A stretch of DNA of 64,000 nt from positions 806,001-870,000 of the forward strand of contig OX104130.1 of the NCBI GenBank assembly GCA_944470555.2, given 5' to 3'. The position numbers and the translations under genes were made by a program. The notes beneath the pieces were generated by a model. It was not told the DNA's origin. It saw only the letters and a program-made list of their open reading frames with translations, and searched no databases. Positions 1 to 10,300 of the stretch are shown one piece after another (the first letter of the stretch is position 1; each line of letters starts with the position of its first letter). The DNA is from Heterobilharzia americana (Eukaryota; Platyhelminthes; Trematoda; Strigeidida; Schistosomatidae).

Positions 1-469
1 TCTCATCTTGAGATAACCAAACAGCAACTGGAGCATCGCCAAATATACACCATTTAGCTTTTGATGGTAATAAACTAACTGCTATAGAATCTGCAGTCTG
101 AAAGATTTCGAAGATATCATTACAAAAAAGGAGAAGCTTGCAAGATAATAAAATTACTAAGTATTTAGATCCCTTGATAGATCTGGACGAAGCTGAAAGG
201 ATGACATTTTCAGAATAATACAAAGACGGCATCATATTGTTTCACGAATACACTTCAGCAGCTGCATACGGTTTACAAGTACAACAGTTACTAGGACATA
301 AGATACTTCAAAATTAGGAAATCATTTAATTCAAGTTGTACAACAAAATCATTGGTAAGAAGTGTGAGAAAGGATAAAATACTAATAATAAATGAATCAA
401 TAAAGAGTTATGTAGTGAAAATAAAACAGGGTCAAATCATATTCACCAAGGGACTAGCCACACTCTCCT
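1..469. other. No recognisable feature
   Basis: AT-rich DNA downstream, on the minus strand, of the Penelope-like tail that follows. It may include that element's 3' untranslated end, but I see no motif that proves it. Confidence 0.4.
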
Positions 470-870
470 TCTGTATTCAAAGGTCAGGTTGAAAGCACTT
501 TATTGCAATCGCTTCGGCAAAACGTAGTAATTCAGACATTCTCTGTACGTTTATTATTCTAAAAGAACTTGAGGTTTCAACCTGATATCCTTTGTCTACG
601 AGGTATCTAGCAATTTCACTGGTTAGTATTTTACTTCCTTTCAAGCAGAGATTTTTGGGGAATTGAATGGACGCCATTCTCTCAGTCCTTGCAATGTATT
701 TTCTACTGCAAGTACATGTGAATTCATAAGTACAGTTGGTCCCGAAGGACTATCCATAGCTGATATCTATACATCATATATCGAAAATCCCGCTGATGAT
801 CTCGTCCTTAAAATTCCTCCTTACAAAAGACATGTCAACATCACAGTGATTTGTGAGAAGCATCCAAATA
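470..870 (-). mobile_element. Penelope-like element 3' end, GIY-YIG endonuclease remnant
   Basis: Read on the minus strand this is the C-terminal endonuclease of a Penelope-like retroelement. Around 690-740 the frame gives CTYEFTCTCSRKYIARTER, the degenerate GIY-YIG start (usual core YIGRTER). It continues without a stop through KILTSEIARYLVDKGYQVE and SSFRIIN, and ends with LLRFAEAIAIKCFQPDL at about 477-530, the conserved tail of the domain. Upstream (745-870) the match weakens and stops appear, so the reverse transcriptase part is missing or badly decayed. YIG is changed to YIA. Six other fragments of this kind lie in the window. It is a truncated relic, not a cellular gene. Confidence 0.85.
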
Positions 871-2010
871 TACCGCAGTTTGCTTTCTCACTAATCATCA
901 CGCCTGCGTAGGGCACAGACACCTCTTTTGCCGTCTAGGTTAACAACAGTAAGCGTGAAAAGACTAAGAATATAGGTTCAAATCATCAAACTCACCTCCT
1001 CGTTGATGCGTAAAGTCTAAGCGCCCCTCAATCAAGTAGGTTGTGATGAGTTATTTAAAAAACATCAATTATTAAATACATCAAACAACCTTCCTGATGA
1101 GGAGATCCTTTGACTCGCTGGAGTAAAAATCTCCACAGAGTCCATTTATTTACCTAGAAATTGCTTTGTTCGTCTCACTACTGGGATTAGAGTCTAAAAT
1201 GTAAATTAAATTTTGTTGCCTGTAAGGTGAATTTCTATTCCTGGGCCGAACGATAGCAGGAAAGTATATTTTAACCAATCATCGATAAGGAAAGGCAGTA
1301 AACTATATTGTGGGTGGAGATGATTTACCAATCATTTTACTTCGATAAAATAATACATTCATAATAAAGACTAAATGAACCAATCACAGACTAGATTTTG
1401 TAATTAATCACAGGACTAACCATTAATATTTGCATATTCATCACTGTTATTGATGTCATTTTACCCAGGTCTACCAAACACATTGATTATGCATGATATA
1501 TAATTAAGGGCTTGTATTGGTTGATCGGTTGATTGGTTGCTTAGCTGACTGACGACTGCAAACAAACGTTAGATGCAATAAATATAAACATGACCATTAA
1601 CCAGATTGTATAAGTTTTAACATAATCCCAGCATTTCGAAAACAAGATTATTTTGAATGGATTGATTCAACAGTCTTTCAGTTTTCTACCTCACTTGACT
1701 AAGTTACATTATTTAGTAAATTTTTACCTTAGAGTGTTGCGTGAAAAACTAACAACTCTAAAACTAAATCATCCATATAAACAAACAATATTAATTGATA
1801 ATTATTGTTAATTTTACATTGAAGAATCAATTTGTATGCACTGTTGACACACTGACTTACACTGCACTGCATAAATGAATAGGATAAACAGAATGAATTG
1901 CGAAACTACATGACTATGAAAGAGTTTAGAAGAAAGACAAGTTCAGTAACACAGATGATTATAAATGTTGCAGTATTGAAAAGTTATACAAATGTGTATG
2001 TATAGTTTGG
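871..2010. other. No gene seen
   Basis: AT-rich DNA with stops in all frames. The 5' part may hold decayed sequence of the adjacent Penelope-like element. No repeat or RNA gene recognised. Confidence 0.4.
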
Positions 2011-2011
2011 A

Positions 2012-2085
2012 GCTAGGTATCATAGCTTAGTTGGTCAAGCGTCGAACCGATGAACCAGATACCACTAGTTCGAATCCCCTCACAA
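2012..2085 (+). repeat. tRNA-like segment with A and B boxes
   Basis: TAGCTTAGTTGG at 2023-2034 resembles an RNA polymerase III A box, and AGTTCGAATCC at 2067-2077 is a near-perfect B box. The spacing is tRNA-like, but I cannot pair a convincing acceptor stem, so a tRNA-derived SINE head is more likely than a functional tRNA gene. Confidence 0.45.
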
Positions 2086-2439
2086 TTCAGGTTTGAAATT
2101 TGAGAACGAAGCATTTCGCCTCATATGAAATACTTCCTACTCGAAGTCAAAGCTTGAAAGATTTATAGAGTGATAGAAGCTGTTAGTTTCTAGGTTGATC
2201 AACCTAACTTCTCAGCATACCACTAGAGTAAATGAAAGCCATAGCTTCAAACAACCATGGAATACAATTCCGTAAGTAACTTTGAAGTAAAATTTTCTTT
2301 CATAATATTAAGATGACTGTAAGAATTGTGTCAAATGAATCATATTGCTAGTACTGCTTTTCTTGAGTTAGGTGGTAGTTTAACTACGAAAGATCTAGTT
2401 TAGATACTACAAGTAGATGTTCATGATGGATAGTGGGTA

Positions 2440-2600
2440 GCAGTGCAATTTAGGACGCTCTCTTCACCCCACTTAGGACTCGTCAGCTGGATGTACTTAA
2501 CTACCTGTAAGTGATGCTTTCCTCACTGAGACTCGGACCCAGGACTGATTGTCTCAAACCTGCAGGCTGGAAGTCAGGTGTCTAGACCAGAGAACCACAA
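2440..2600 (-). mobile_element. SINE-A (SM-alpha-like) with decayed hammerhead ribozyme
   Basis: Minus strand: tRNA-derived head followed by a hammerhead domain. CTGACGAG and the stem II loop (TCCTAAGTGGGG) are recognisable and the cleavage triplet GTC is kept. GAAA has become GAAG, and stem I is ATCCAG against CTAAAT with two mismatches. Probably inactive. Confidence 0.75.
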
Positions 2601-2825
2601 CTCCACACTCCACTACAAGGACACTTTTGAGATATTGTTGTATACTAAGTGAAGAAAGAATTATAAAGCAGTGATCTGTTAGACCATTCAGGCATCTTAT
2701 TGATGCTTCAGAGAATATGTTGGGTGGTTTGACAACCACTGATCATCATTTTTAACTATGAGTGAGATAGCCATGACTTGGCAGACTAACAGTGATACCG
2801 GGTGATGATTGAAAGTGAAAGGAAA

Positions 2826-2900
2826 TATGGGCCGCGGTGGGATTTGAACCAGCGGCCACCGGGTTTCCCACGCAGTGCCCTCTCAATGGAGCGATACGAA
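2826..2900 (-). repeat. tRNA-like B-box segment
   Basis: Minus strand GGTTCAAATCC (2840-2850) is a good polymerase III B box inside a GC-rich island that contrasts with its AT-rich surroundings. No clean tRNA cloverleaf could be drawn by eye. Possibly the head of another tRNA-derived SINE. Confidence 0.35.
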
Positions 2901-3384
2901 TGCGTGTAAATACAAAAGACAGCATAACTAGAAAATCTTTCGACATAACAAAACAAACCGCCGGTTAAGTGTTTAATAGACTTGTAAAAGATGAACCCTA
3001 TGAGGGTGATTGCTTCGTGTATCAAATAATTTCAACAATAATTTTTAAAGAAAGCAACTTTCACTTCTCATTCAAAATTTGTTGATATCTTGATGATTAA
3101 ATTTGTCTCCTTTGAAGTAAAGCATGTAATTTTTATCGCACAATTACACCTTAATTAGTGTCAAGGTAAGCAAGTTAGTAATACCTCCGATGAGAGTCAG
3201 TATTGACTGAAACAAGATTGGATCTCCGATGGGACGTTAGTTCACTCCAAGTAGTAAATAAATTTTGCCAATCGATGTCAGCAGTCTTAAAACTTGTGTT
3301 GAGCAGCGCCTACTGACAAATTACTTTGAAAAGCCAGCAGGATCCACGAGTCTGAGATTAGCAGTTTCCCTTACCTCTTAAGTA

Positions 3385-3530
3385 GGATGATCACAGTTGT
3401 AAATTACTTACACACTACATAGTCCAGGTTAACACATTTCTCATAGCTGAGTAGTTGCTCAACTGCCACCCAACTGTAGTGTCAACAGGATTTCCGTTGG
3501 AAACCCCCCTGTCAGCCAAGATCAAGAGGT
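3385..3530 (-). repeat. Dispersed repeat C, copy 1
   Basis: The reverse complement matches segments at 6585-6730 and 52605-52740. Shared landmarks are TTTCCAACGG, CCTGTTGACA, GTTGAG, ACTACTCAG, TGAGAAATG and a terminal GATCATCCTA. Family not identified. Confidence 0.6.
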
Positions 3531-4249
3531 ATGATCTCTGAAACAAGTGTCGTGAACTTTCAGGATTACTACTGAACAAAGTATAGTACAGTAGTTTGTC
3601 TGCTTGCATGTCATTTCTTGTAATCCTTAGCAAGCATAGCAGTTAATTTTTAAAAATATATTTTGCTTCCCAATCCGATTTCACCTGTATTTCTGCCATT
3701 ATTCTTGAAAGAGTCTTGTGCTCCCCCCCCCATGGTGCTAATTAAGGGACATTTATTCACCAACTAGGTATACAAACCCAAATTTATGGGAAACGTATTG
3801 CTCACACAAGCGACGCAGTCGTTACGTCGGTTACTTCTCTAGGAATTTAATCCTCCTGTTCGTGAATATCTTCCAGCCTAGTTAGACAAAAGTGTGATAA
3901 AGACCATTAACAGCTCTATGTAAGTACACTTGTTTCAAATGAACCACAGGTTGGTTATGAATAATTCATTTAACGTCATTTACCGGTTCCTAAAAAACTT
4001 GCGAAATGGCACCCATCTACGAACTGCTCGAAGCGGTGGCAATGAGCATTAAACAAGCTGAGTTATGTGTTTAGAAAAGCAAATGTTGCCCCTGCAACTA
4101 CCTTGTCGTAACTCAGGATTTACAAATTCAGTAGTATCCTACCCAATGTAAAGTAATTTTTAAGCTCCACATTATAGAAAACCTCTCATCTCTATAATCT
4201 GACATAATTATACCACATTCTGTTACATTCATCTTATCGCCTAGTAGTG

Positions 4250-4375
4250 GAACTTAAAACACGCTTTTCGTCCTTTTCTAAGGATCATCGGCAGGACGTA
4301 CCTGCATCCTAGTGAATGATGTTTTCCTAGTGGAGTATAGGGCTTCTCCAGCACGTCTCCATTTCACTCACTTCT
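4250..4375 (-). mobile_element. SINE-A, degenerate and truncated
   Basis: Minus strand: the tRNA-derived part is followed by a hammerhead remnant, with GGACGAAAAGCG kept but the CTGACGAG box changed to CCGATGAT and the 3' strand of stem I lost. It lies head to head with the plus-strand copy at 4482, with a TA microsatellite between. Confidence 0.65.
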
Positions 4376-4407
4376 TCCTCACATGATCTCCCCCATGTCA
4401 CCCTCGT

Positions 4408-4409
<2 letters not shown>

Positions 4410-4481
<72 letters not shown>
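4410..4481. repeat. (TA)35 microsatellite
   Basis: An uninterrupted TA dinucleotide run of about 70 bases, self-complementary and able to extrude a cruciform. It separates two oppositely oriented SINE-A copies. Confidence 0.98.
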
Positions 4482-4485
<4 letters not shown>

Positions 4486-4640
4486 ACACCAGTGTTATCT
4501 CCTAAGCCATTGAGTTTTGGGTTTCAGTCTTATTGGGGTCAGCATCACTTACTGGAATACAAGTAAATCCAGCTGACGAGTCCTAGGTTGGACGAGATGC
4601 ACGTTCTGGTTTCTACTGCTTTACACTATCCGTCATTAAT
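4482..4640 (+). mobile_element. SINE-A with near-intact hammerhead
   Basis: CTGACGAG at 4573-4580, stem II TCCTAGGTTGGA at 4581-4592, then GAGA in place of GAAA at 4594-4597, cleavage triplet GTT, and stem I ATCCAG against CTGGTT with one mismatch. The change at A14 of the core should disable cleavage. The tRNA-like head lies upstream (about 4490-4560). Confidence 0.75.
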
Positions 4641-4944
4641 ATCAGAAGGAGAAGAAGTTTCATTGGAGAGTATTATGAATAAATTATTTATTCTCATTGG
4701 GTGTCTATCATTAGGCGCTGAGAACTCTTTTATTGCCAGACAATTATTGTTTACCTTCCGTCACCCTTTTGCTTCGAGTTAAAAATCAATGAAGATATGC
4801 AAAGTTGGAGATTCTCACCGACTGGAAGAATGCATTAAATATCATTCGGTTGGCTAGAATTTCTTGGATCACCTTTTAGACTTGGCGGCAGAGACTGAAA
4901 AGATCCACGAACAGCTATGAATAGCTGTTGATTAGTGATATCTC

Positions 4945-4994
4945 TCAGTTCACGATATAGTGCAAACTCCAACACACACTATATCGTGAACTGA
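4945..4994. repeat. Perfect 18-bp hairpin
   Basis: TCAGTTCACGATATAGTG (4945-4962) and its exact reverse complement (4977-4994) flank a 14-base loop. It ends where the SINE-B copy begins. Function unknown. Confidence 0.9.
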
Positions 4995-5220
4995 CAGAAG
5001 TAGGAAATGTGAACCTTTGGATTCCAACCCGGTGGCTCAATGATATTGTGCTGTCCACGGAACCTCAAGGTTCTGGGTTTGATACCTGGAGAGGAGGTCG
5101 GGGTCTTGGATGCACACTACTAAGAAGCCCCATGCTACTACGAAGCAGCTGTCCTGTGTTCCCAGCTGATGTCAGTCAATGATGAATACTAACCTGAAGT
5201 CAGAATGGTCATTCAACAAG
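4995..5220 (+). mobile_element. SINE-B copy (tRNA-derived SINE)
   Basis: Contains the family's pol III head (GGTGGCTCAATGATATTGTG, then GGTTCTGGGTTTGATACC) and the body ending in GATGTCAGTCAATGATGAAT. SINE-B differs from SINE-A in lacking a hammerhead. The 5' leader AGAAGTAGGAAAT is also seen at 5640. Confidence 0.75.
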
Positions 5221-5639
5221 CAGTAAAAAGTCAAGCAAATATAAGCTGAATCATGTAGTTTACATTAAAGCAAAAACCTTTAAAATACAGGCAAGCAACT
5301 GACTAAATACCTAGTGGAAAAATGTAGAAGAATGCAGGAAGCGAATACATAAATCTCTGTTGACTTGCCCTGATTTATTGAGTTGGGTGTTTCTCTTTTA
5401 CTTGCCCAGCCTTTACCTACAACACATCAATGTTGATATTATCGTCACCCAGTGCTAACTATTAGTTGTTTGTTTTTCTAGCCAACACATACTTTTTTTA
5501 TCTCACGGAAATAATCCTAAATCACAGTGACATGCCTAATCTTTATTTACTTATATTATTCATGTAATTAAAAGGAGAAGAAAACGGCTCACCAGTTGTT
5601 TATTTAACACAGCGTACACACACACCACACAAATAAACA
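5221..5639. other. No gene seen
   Basis: AT-rich spacer between two direct SINE-B copies. Nothing recognised. Confidence 0.4.
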
Positions 5640-5865
5640 GAAGTAGGAAATATGGACGATTGGATTCTGACCCACTGCCTCAATGGTAACGTGCTGGCCG
5701 TGGAACCTTTAGGCCCTGGGATCGATCTCTGGGGGTGGGGCCAGGGTCATTTGTGCACACCTCTGAAGAGTTCCATACTGGGATGAAACAGCTGTCTAGT
5801 TCTAGGTTTCCAATGTTTCTCCAAATGATGTCATTCTGTGAGGAATACCAACCTTGAATCAATAA
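5640..5865 (+). mobile_element. SINE-B copy
   Basis: Leader AGAAGTAGGAAATATGGACG, A-box region CTCAATGGTAACGTGCTGGC, B-box region GGGATCGATCTC, a body with GATGAAACAGCTGTCTAG, and a 3' end with GATGTCATTCTGTGAGGAAT. One of the best preserved members in the window. Confidence 0.8.
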
Positions 5866-6049
5866 ATAGATAAATACACTAACAGTAAATCTACTCACAA
5901 ATTCCTTTTGTTTGGATGAATGTTCGACTGAAATTAGCACACAAACAGCTCAGCTGTCACATAAATTACCAGATAGAGTTTAACAATGAGGACAAATCAG
6001 ATAATTCAGAGATAACGCTTATCAGAAGTCAGTTTTTTGTAGGTCAAAT

Positions 6050-6215
6050 CTAGGCAGCCTAGTGGATAACGCTTTGGTGTTTGGAGCTATGCCTACTGTG
6101 TTCGAGTCTCAATGGGAACAATATAACTACCTGGGGTGTGGGTACATCCAGCTGACTAGTCCTAAATTGGATGAAACGCGCGTCATGGATTCCACTACTA
6201 GCCACCATACAGAAT
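6050..6215 (+). mobile_element. SINE-A with hammerhead lacking G8
   Basis: Full-length copy: A box GCCTAGTGGATAACGC, B box TTCGAGTCTC, then the hammerhead. The core reads CTGACTAG (6152-6159), so the catalytic G8 is T. Stem II TCCTAAATTGGA, GAAA (6173-6176) and the GTC triplet are intact. Stem I has one mismatch (ATCCAG against ATGGAT). Loss of G8 should stop self-cleavage. Confidence 0.8.
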
Positions 6216-6584
6216 ACAGCCCAATATCATAAAATTAGTTTAGCTAGAGATTACAAACTAGAAATCATCTAGATTCTGTCAAGTAAACCCCTCTTGAACT
6301 TATTGCCTAACACTAATAAGTGTTTGTGTTCTGAGAATTCAGTCGGCTTCCATTTCGGAATTAGCTACGCTTCACACGACAGGGGAACATTTGAAATAAA
6401 TTACTGAAGAACTTGAGTATGAGCTGAATTTTTCACGGCATTGAGCTGATGAGCTGGATCAACCTCGAACGAGTGGAATAACCATCCGGTTTTTATGTAA
6501 ATCTGATCTGACTGACCACCGAAATCTACACAACAGTCTGAGGGGTTTCTAACTACTCACGTTGTTCAATGGTAGTATATTTCG

Positions 6585-6730
6585 CTTGAGTAACATGGTG
6601 GTTTCCAATGGGAACCCTGTTGACACCATGATTGGCGGTAGTTGAGAAACTACTCAGTTGTGAGAAATGCTTCAAGTTGGACCTCGCAATTTGCAAATCA
6701 CTTGCAAACTGATCATCCTACAGAAATATT
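6585..6730 (+). repeat. Dispersed repeat C, copy 2
   Basis: Shares the ordered landmarks TTTCCAATGGGAACCCTGTT, GTTGAGAAACTACTCAG, TGAGAAATGC, TTGCAAACTGATCATCCTA with the copies at 3385 (reverse) and 52605. Confidence 0.6.
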
Positions 6731-7469
6731 TGTGATAACAAGCATGCGAATTTCATGATACAGCCTTTCGTGTAAACAAGTGAATTGAAATATATCTTCC
6801 ATGACCAGTGGCTGTTTGTAATTCGAAGATGCAAGTGTCTGTAGAAGTTGTGTCAACCTTAATCAGATGTTGATGGCAGTTAGAAAAAGCACTGGTAGTA
6901 ACGCACGAAGGACAGCATGTCTAATTATAACTGATGCACATATATCAACTGAAAGATGTCAGGATTTGGCAGACATCCAGAGAAAGAGATAAAAGCAATC
7001 ATGTGATCACAAAAATGTGGCACCACAAGAAATCATCGTGTGAATAAAGTGGGAAATCGTTTTCAAATGGAAAAACTGTCGAAAATCTTTCAAGTAACAT
7101 TTGATCAATCATCGCGCAGGGGGAGTAGTGAAATGCACAAGGGATTTTTAAAATTTCAACAAAGATTTACAAGTTGTATGGAAGACAACAGTTGTATTTT
7201 GACGAATAAGACAGAGGGAATCTAGATGACTTTGTTGTTTTGGCAGGATTGTTATTGACCTTGGGAGTGATGGGTGTGATGGTAGAAAGCCAGGTGCCTG
7301 CCACGTTTTGTATGTGGTTATATGTATGTGTATGCATGTAGTTGCTTGTATTATCCTGTCGTTAATTGGGGCGAATTGATCGGTATCTACTGACGTATGG
7401 GCTCGCACGCCACCTTTCATTGTCGCTTGTGTTTCAGTTTCACATTATTGTTAGACAGCGGTTAGCAGA
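6731..7469. other. No gene seen
   Basis: Mixed-composition DNA. A 90-residue open frame on the minus strand (7148-7420) has no recognisable domain and I do not call it. Confidence 0.35.
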
Positions 7470-7530
7470 GGAATCCGGAATGCACGTTTCGTCCTATTTG
7501 GGACTCATCAGCTAATAGAGACTGATCACT
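7470..7530 (-). ncRNA. Hammerhead ribozyme core (SINE-A 3' fragment)
   Basis: Minus strand: CTGATGAG (7504-7511), stem II GTCCCAAATAGGAC, GAAAC and 3' strand GTGCATTCCGGATTCC. All catalytic core bases are present and the triplet ATT fits the NUH rule. The 5' strand of stem I is CTATTAG instead of CATCCAG and does not pair, and the SINE body is missing. Core intact but probably cannot fold as a full ribozyme. Confidence 0.65.
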
Positions 7531-7599
7531 TCGGTCCAATAAGTGATGGGACAATGCAAGCAACAACATAAAGGCTGTCCCCGCCGCACAAAAAGTGGT

Positions 7600-7725
7600 T
7601 ATCGCGAATTGGTCACCTAGTGCATAACGCTCTGGCTTTTGAAGTGACCGGTCTTGGGTTTGGACCTTAGTGAGAAAGACATCACTCACTAAGAAGCAGG
7701 TACATCCAGCTGACGAGTCCACTGA
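7600..7725 (+). mobile_element. SINE-A truncated inside stem II
   Basis: tRNA-like head (GGTCACCTAGTGCATAACGC) through GGTACATCCAGCTGACGAG, then the sequence leaves the family right after TCC. The 3' half of the ribozyme is absent. Confidence 0.7.
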
Positions 7726-8430
7726 TAACCACTGATATATCATCAGTGTGAAATTAGGCACGGTTGTGTAAGGAAAGAAATTTTGTTGACTTGACTTTGT
7801 TGTCTTTGTTATTCATTACATCGTGTTTTTAACTGGTTATGAAATCAGTTTTATATTGGAGTATGGAGCGAATCATTTTTGAAGTGTCGATTCATTATGC
7901 AGTTGAAGAATACCAGACTTCTAAAAAAAGGTGGATAACCATACCAAAACGTTGATTGAATGATTGTAGTGGTACTGTAACAGATAAAGTCAATAAAGAG
8001 TTTGATACTTCGGATTGTCTACTGTCGGCTTATGAAATCATTGAATGATTCGACGGTTGGACTGACCAACTTAGTGATATTGTCTCTTTTCTTGTTTACA
8101 AGATACTGTCGCTTTTGCGTCCTCTGAACTGAATGGTTTAACTGTGAAGCATTCATTGTCATTTTAGACAACAACATCAATGCAGACCTCTTTCTCAAAA
8201 GAATGCAATACCATGAAAATAATCCTTCAGAGATACAAACATTTTCCATCATTTCTAGATGCTTTTTTTCCTTTGATTAGTTTGTGGAGGAATAATTGAT
8301 TTGAAGAGAGGTTTAACCAACTAAAGCATATTAATTACACTTAGTAGCGTTTTCACTAAAGCTGAAACATTTCATACATGCTCACAAAATATTCCATACA
8401 TATGGGATGATGTTAAAAGGTTGTGAATAA
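7726..8430. other. No gene seen
   Basis: AT-rich DNA. Nothing recognised on either strand. Confidence 0.35.
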
Positions 8431-8433
8431 TGA

Positions 8434-8491
8434 GTAGGAAGCCCTGCTCAACCTAGATTTCGCACTTCTTCGCGCTCGTCAGCAGGAAGTA
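8434..8491 (-). ncRNA. Variant hammerhead-like motif
   Basis: Minus strand: CTGACGA (8476-8482), a 14-base stem-loop GCGCGAAGAAGTGC that can form 4 pairs (one G-T), then GAAA (8458-8461). The flanks could form a short stem I (CCTG with CAGG) and a mini stem III (ATC-TA-GGT). The stem II sequence is unlike SINE-A, so this is either a strongly drifted copy or a separate ribozyme family. Folding was by eye only. Confidence 0.4.
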
Positions 8492-8988
8492 TCTAAGACC
8501 TCATGAGAACTGAAGTCTCTGCCAGTGCTGCAATTATAGATGTTATCATTGAGCTATTTAAGACACTACTTACCCCCCGTACAAAAGGATTCGGCACATA
8601 ATCCTGAAGTCTACCAGTCATAGGTAAACTATTATTCCAGTGTGATATTTCAGTGAGAAAACTTTGTCTATATATATGCAGATTCAGATTGGTATATCTT
8701 CTCCGTAAGAAGCCAGCCTTCTAGAACCGTATATTGTCACGCAAGCCCCACCCATCTCGTAAGGGCACACTGTGATATATAAAGCAAAACCGACAGACAC
8801 TTTCTCGTGTAAAACAGAGCATATTTAAATGAGAATTCTCAGCAGTTACTGTTGAATTAATGGTACTTATCTAATATCAACAGGAGACAAATAGATGGGA
8901 AGAAAACGGTAAGATTGAAGTGGTTTTACGAAGTATAAGTTATGTGCTGACAGTAGGTTACTTAAACTGATATTTCATCAACAGGGAA
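8492..8988. other. No gene seen
   Basis: AT-rich DNA upstream of the RTE-like 3' end. Nothing recognised. Confidence 0.35.
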
Positions 8989-8989
8989 A

Positions 8990-9445
8990 GCCGTTTAATG
9001 CGTTTAATGTGTTGTGCATGCTAAACCTCCACCTGTGTGCCTTGGTGTACAATACTGGGAGAAACCAGGTCAGGTGAGAAGAGAGCTCAGTGCAGCCGAA
9101 CCAAGATATGGTACCAGTCAGTGAAGTCTGACTGTTGGTCTTAGACATGTAGGGAGGTGTAGACTGTCTGGCTGCAGTCTCCAAGACGACAGGAATCAGA
9201 TGTTGAGGACTACTGGTGAAATGTGTGAAAGTAAATCAGAACGTCTCAGACATATCTATTCTTTGACGTCCTCAATATTTTGAATGGACTTCACTTTAAA
9301 ATTTCTTCTCCTTCCATACACCTGTGTCTACTCTAATCTCACTCTTTTCCTATTCCCCTGAACTTTGTATATAATTGTGAAGTGTGGTAACTTGAAATAA
9401 AGCACTTGTTTGCGAGAGTTGGCTTTGAGTTTCTTTGTGGCTGTT
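8990..9445 (+). mobile_element. RTE-like retrotransposon 3' end (C-terminus and 3' UTR)
   Basis: Plus-strand reading over 8990-9240, with frameshifts and stops, gives pieces such as SLTVGLRHVGRCRLSG, LQDDRNQ and KSERLRHIYSL. This series is found at the extreme C-terminus of RTE-type polyproteins, after the reverse transcriptase, and the same series recurs at 15.8-16.1 kb. The following 200 bases look like the 3' UTR, ending near GTAACTTGAAATAAAGCAC, with an AATAAA-type signal. The upstream reverse transcriptase is missing, as expected for a 5'-truncated insertion. The assignment to RTE rests on remembered family features. Confidence 0.6.
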
Positions 9446-9526
9446 TAATGAATAGCTCTTCAAGAAGTATAATTATTCTATAGATACTTTCTCTTCTCAG
9501 TATGATAATATCATCACATTAAGTAA

Positions 9527-10300
9527 GACAGAGGTGATGAAGATGCCAAACCAACAACAGCGTCAACACCAAACACCAATCACCATCAACGGGAGAAACA
9601 TTAAGGAAGTTTTCTCTTTCACCTACCTACCTAGGCAGCATCGTCTCAACTACAGGCGGCACACACACAGATGAGGATGTCAAAACTAGGATCGAAGAGA
9701 CAGCAAGACAGGCCTTCATTAACCTGAAATAATCAGTGTGGTGATCTACTGCACTGCACTGCACTCCACTCAGCATAAAGAGCGAGATCCAGATTTTCAA
9801 CATTAATTCATTCAAGTAAGTCAGTGCTTGTGTGTGATGGTTGAGAGACTTGGCGTGTCACGGAAAGCATTCCCAACAAACTGAAGACATTCATCAACAG
9901 TGGGCGCCTACGCTCACTCGATACTGAAGATCAGACGGACAAAATAATCAAAATAAGAAGCAAGGAACTCTGGAGTGGCAACGAACCAACCGTGAAACTA
10001 TCACCCAACAAATATGCAGAAGAAAGTGGAGATGGATTGTATTGTATTGTATTGTATTGTATTGGACATACACTGAGAAGACCAATTGGGGAACATCACG
10101 CACCAGGCCAGACCAGGTTAGGCCTTCGAGTGGAATCGAAATGGGAGACGACGAGTTGAGCGTGCTAACCGAGGGTGACATGGAGGAGGTCATGGGAGGA
10201 AGAAATGAAAGCTTGTGGGTAGTCGTGAAGCCAGGTTGTAAAGACTGCAGAGAAGAGAGTGAAATGGAAACGTGATGGCGAAGCCCTATATTCCACTGAG
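9527..10300 (+). mobile_element. RTE-like retrotransposon, RT C-terminal fragment
   Basis: The plus strand encodes the part of an RTE reverse transcriptase beyond the catalytic palm. KTEVMKMP and ITINGRNIKEVFSFTYL open it, then VKTRIEETARQAFINLK, QIFNIN, and, after stops, RKWRWI near 10020-10040. Further pieces, WRRSWEEEMKA and KWKRDGEALYSTE, run up to about 10300. The palm with the catalytic aspartates is absent, so it is 5'-truncated at about 9525. Several stops and frameshifts make it a pseudogene. Its 3' end abuts an oppositely oriented RTE fragment. A pentanucleotide repeat expansion interrupts it at 10036. Confidence 0.75.
10034..10064. repeat. (ATTGT)n pentanucleotide repeat
   Basis: Five uninterrupted ATTGT units plus partial units, lying inside the RTE fragment next to the RKWRWI codons, so it grew after insertion or on a pre-existing ATTG seed. 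Confidence 0.9.

Noticed and set aside
470..870. GIY-YIG frame as a restriction enzyme or host repair nuclease
   Set aside because: The connector and tail sequences, and the same series in six other copies, match Penelope-like elements.
2012..2085. Functional tRNA gene
   Set aside because: A and B boxes are present but no acceptor stem or anticodon arm could be paired convincingly.
2826..2900. Functional tRNA gene on the minus strand
   Set aside because: A good B box only; the rest does not fold into a cloverleaf by eye.
10042..10275. Open frames around 10.0-10.7 kb on both strands as host genes
   Set aside because: They are alternative frames of the two RTE fragments and the ATTGT repeat.
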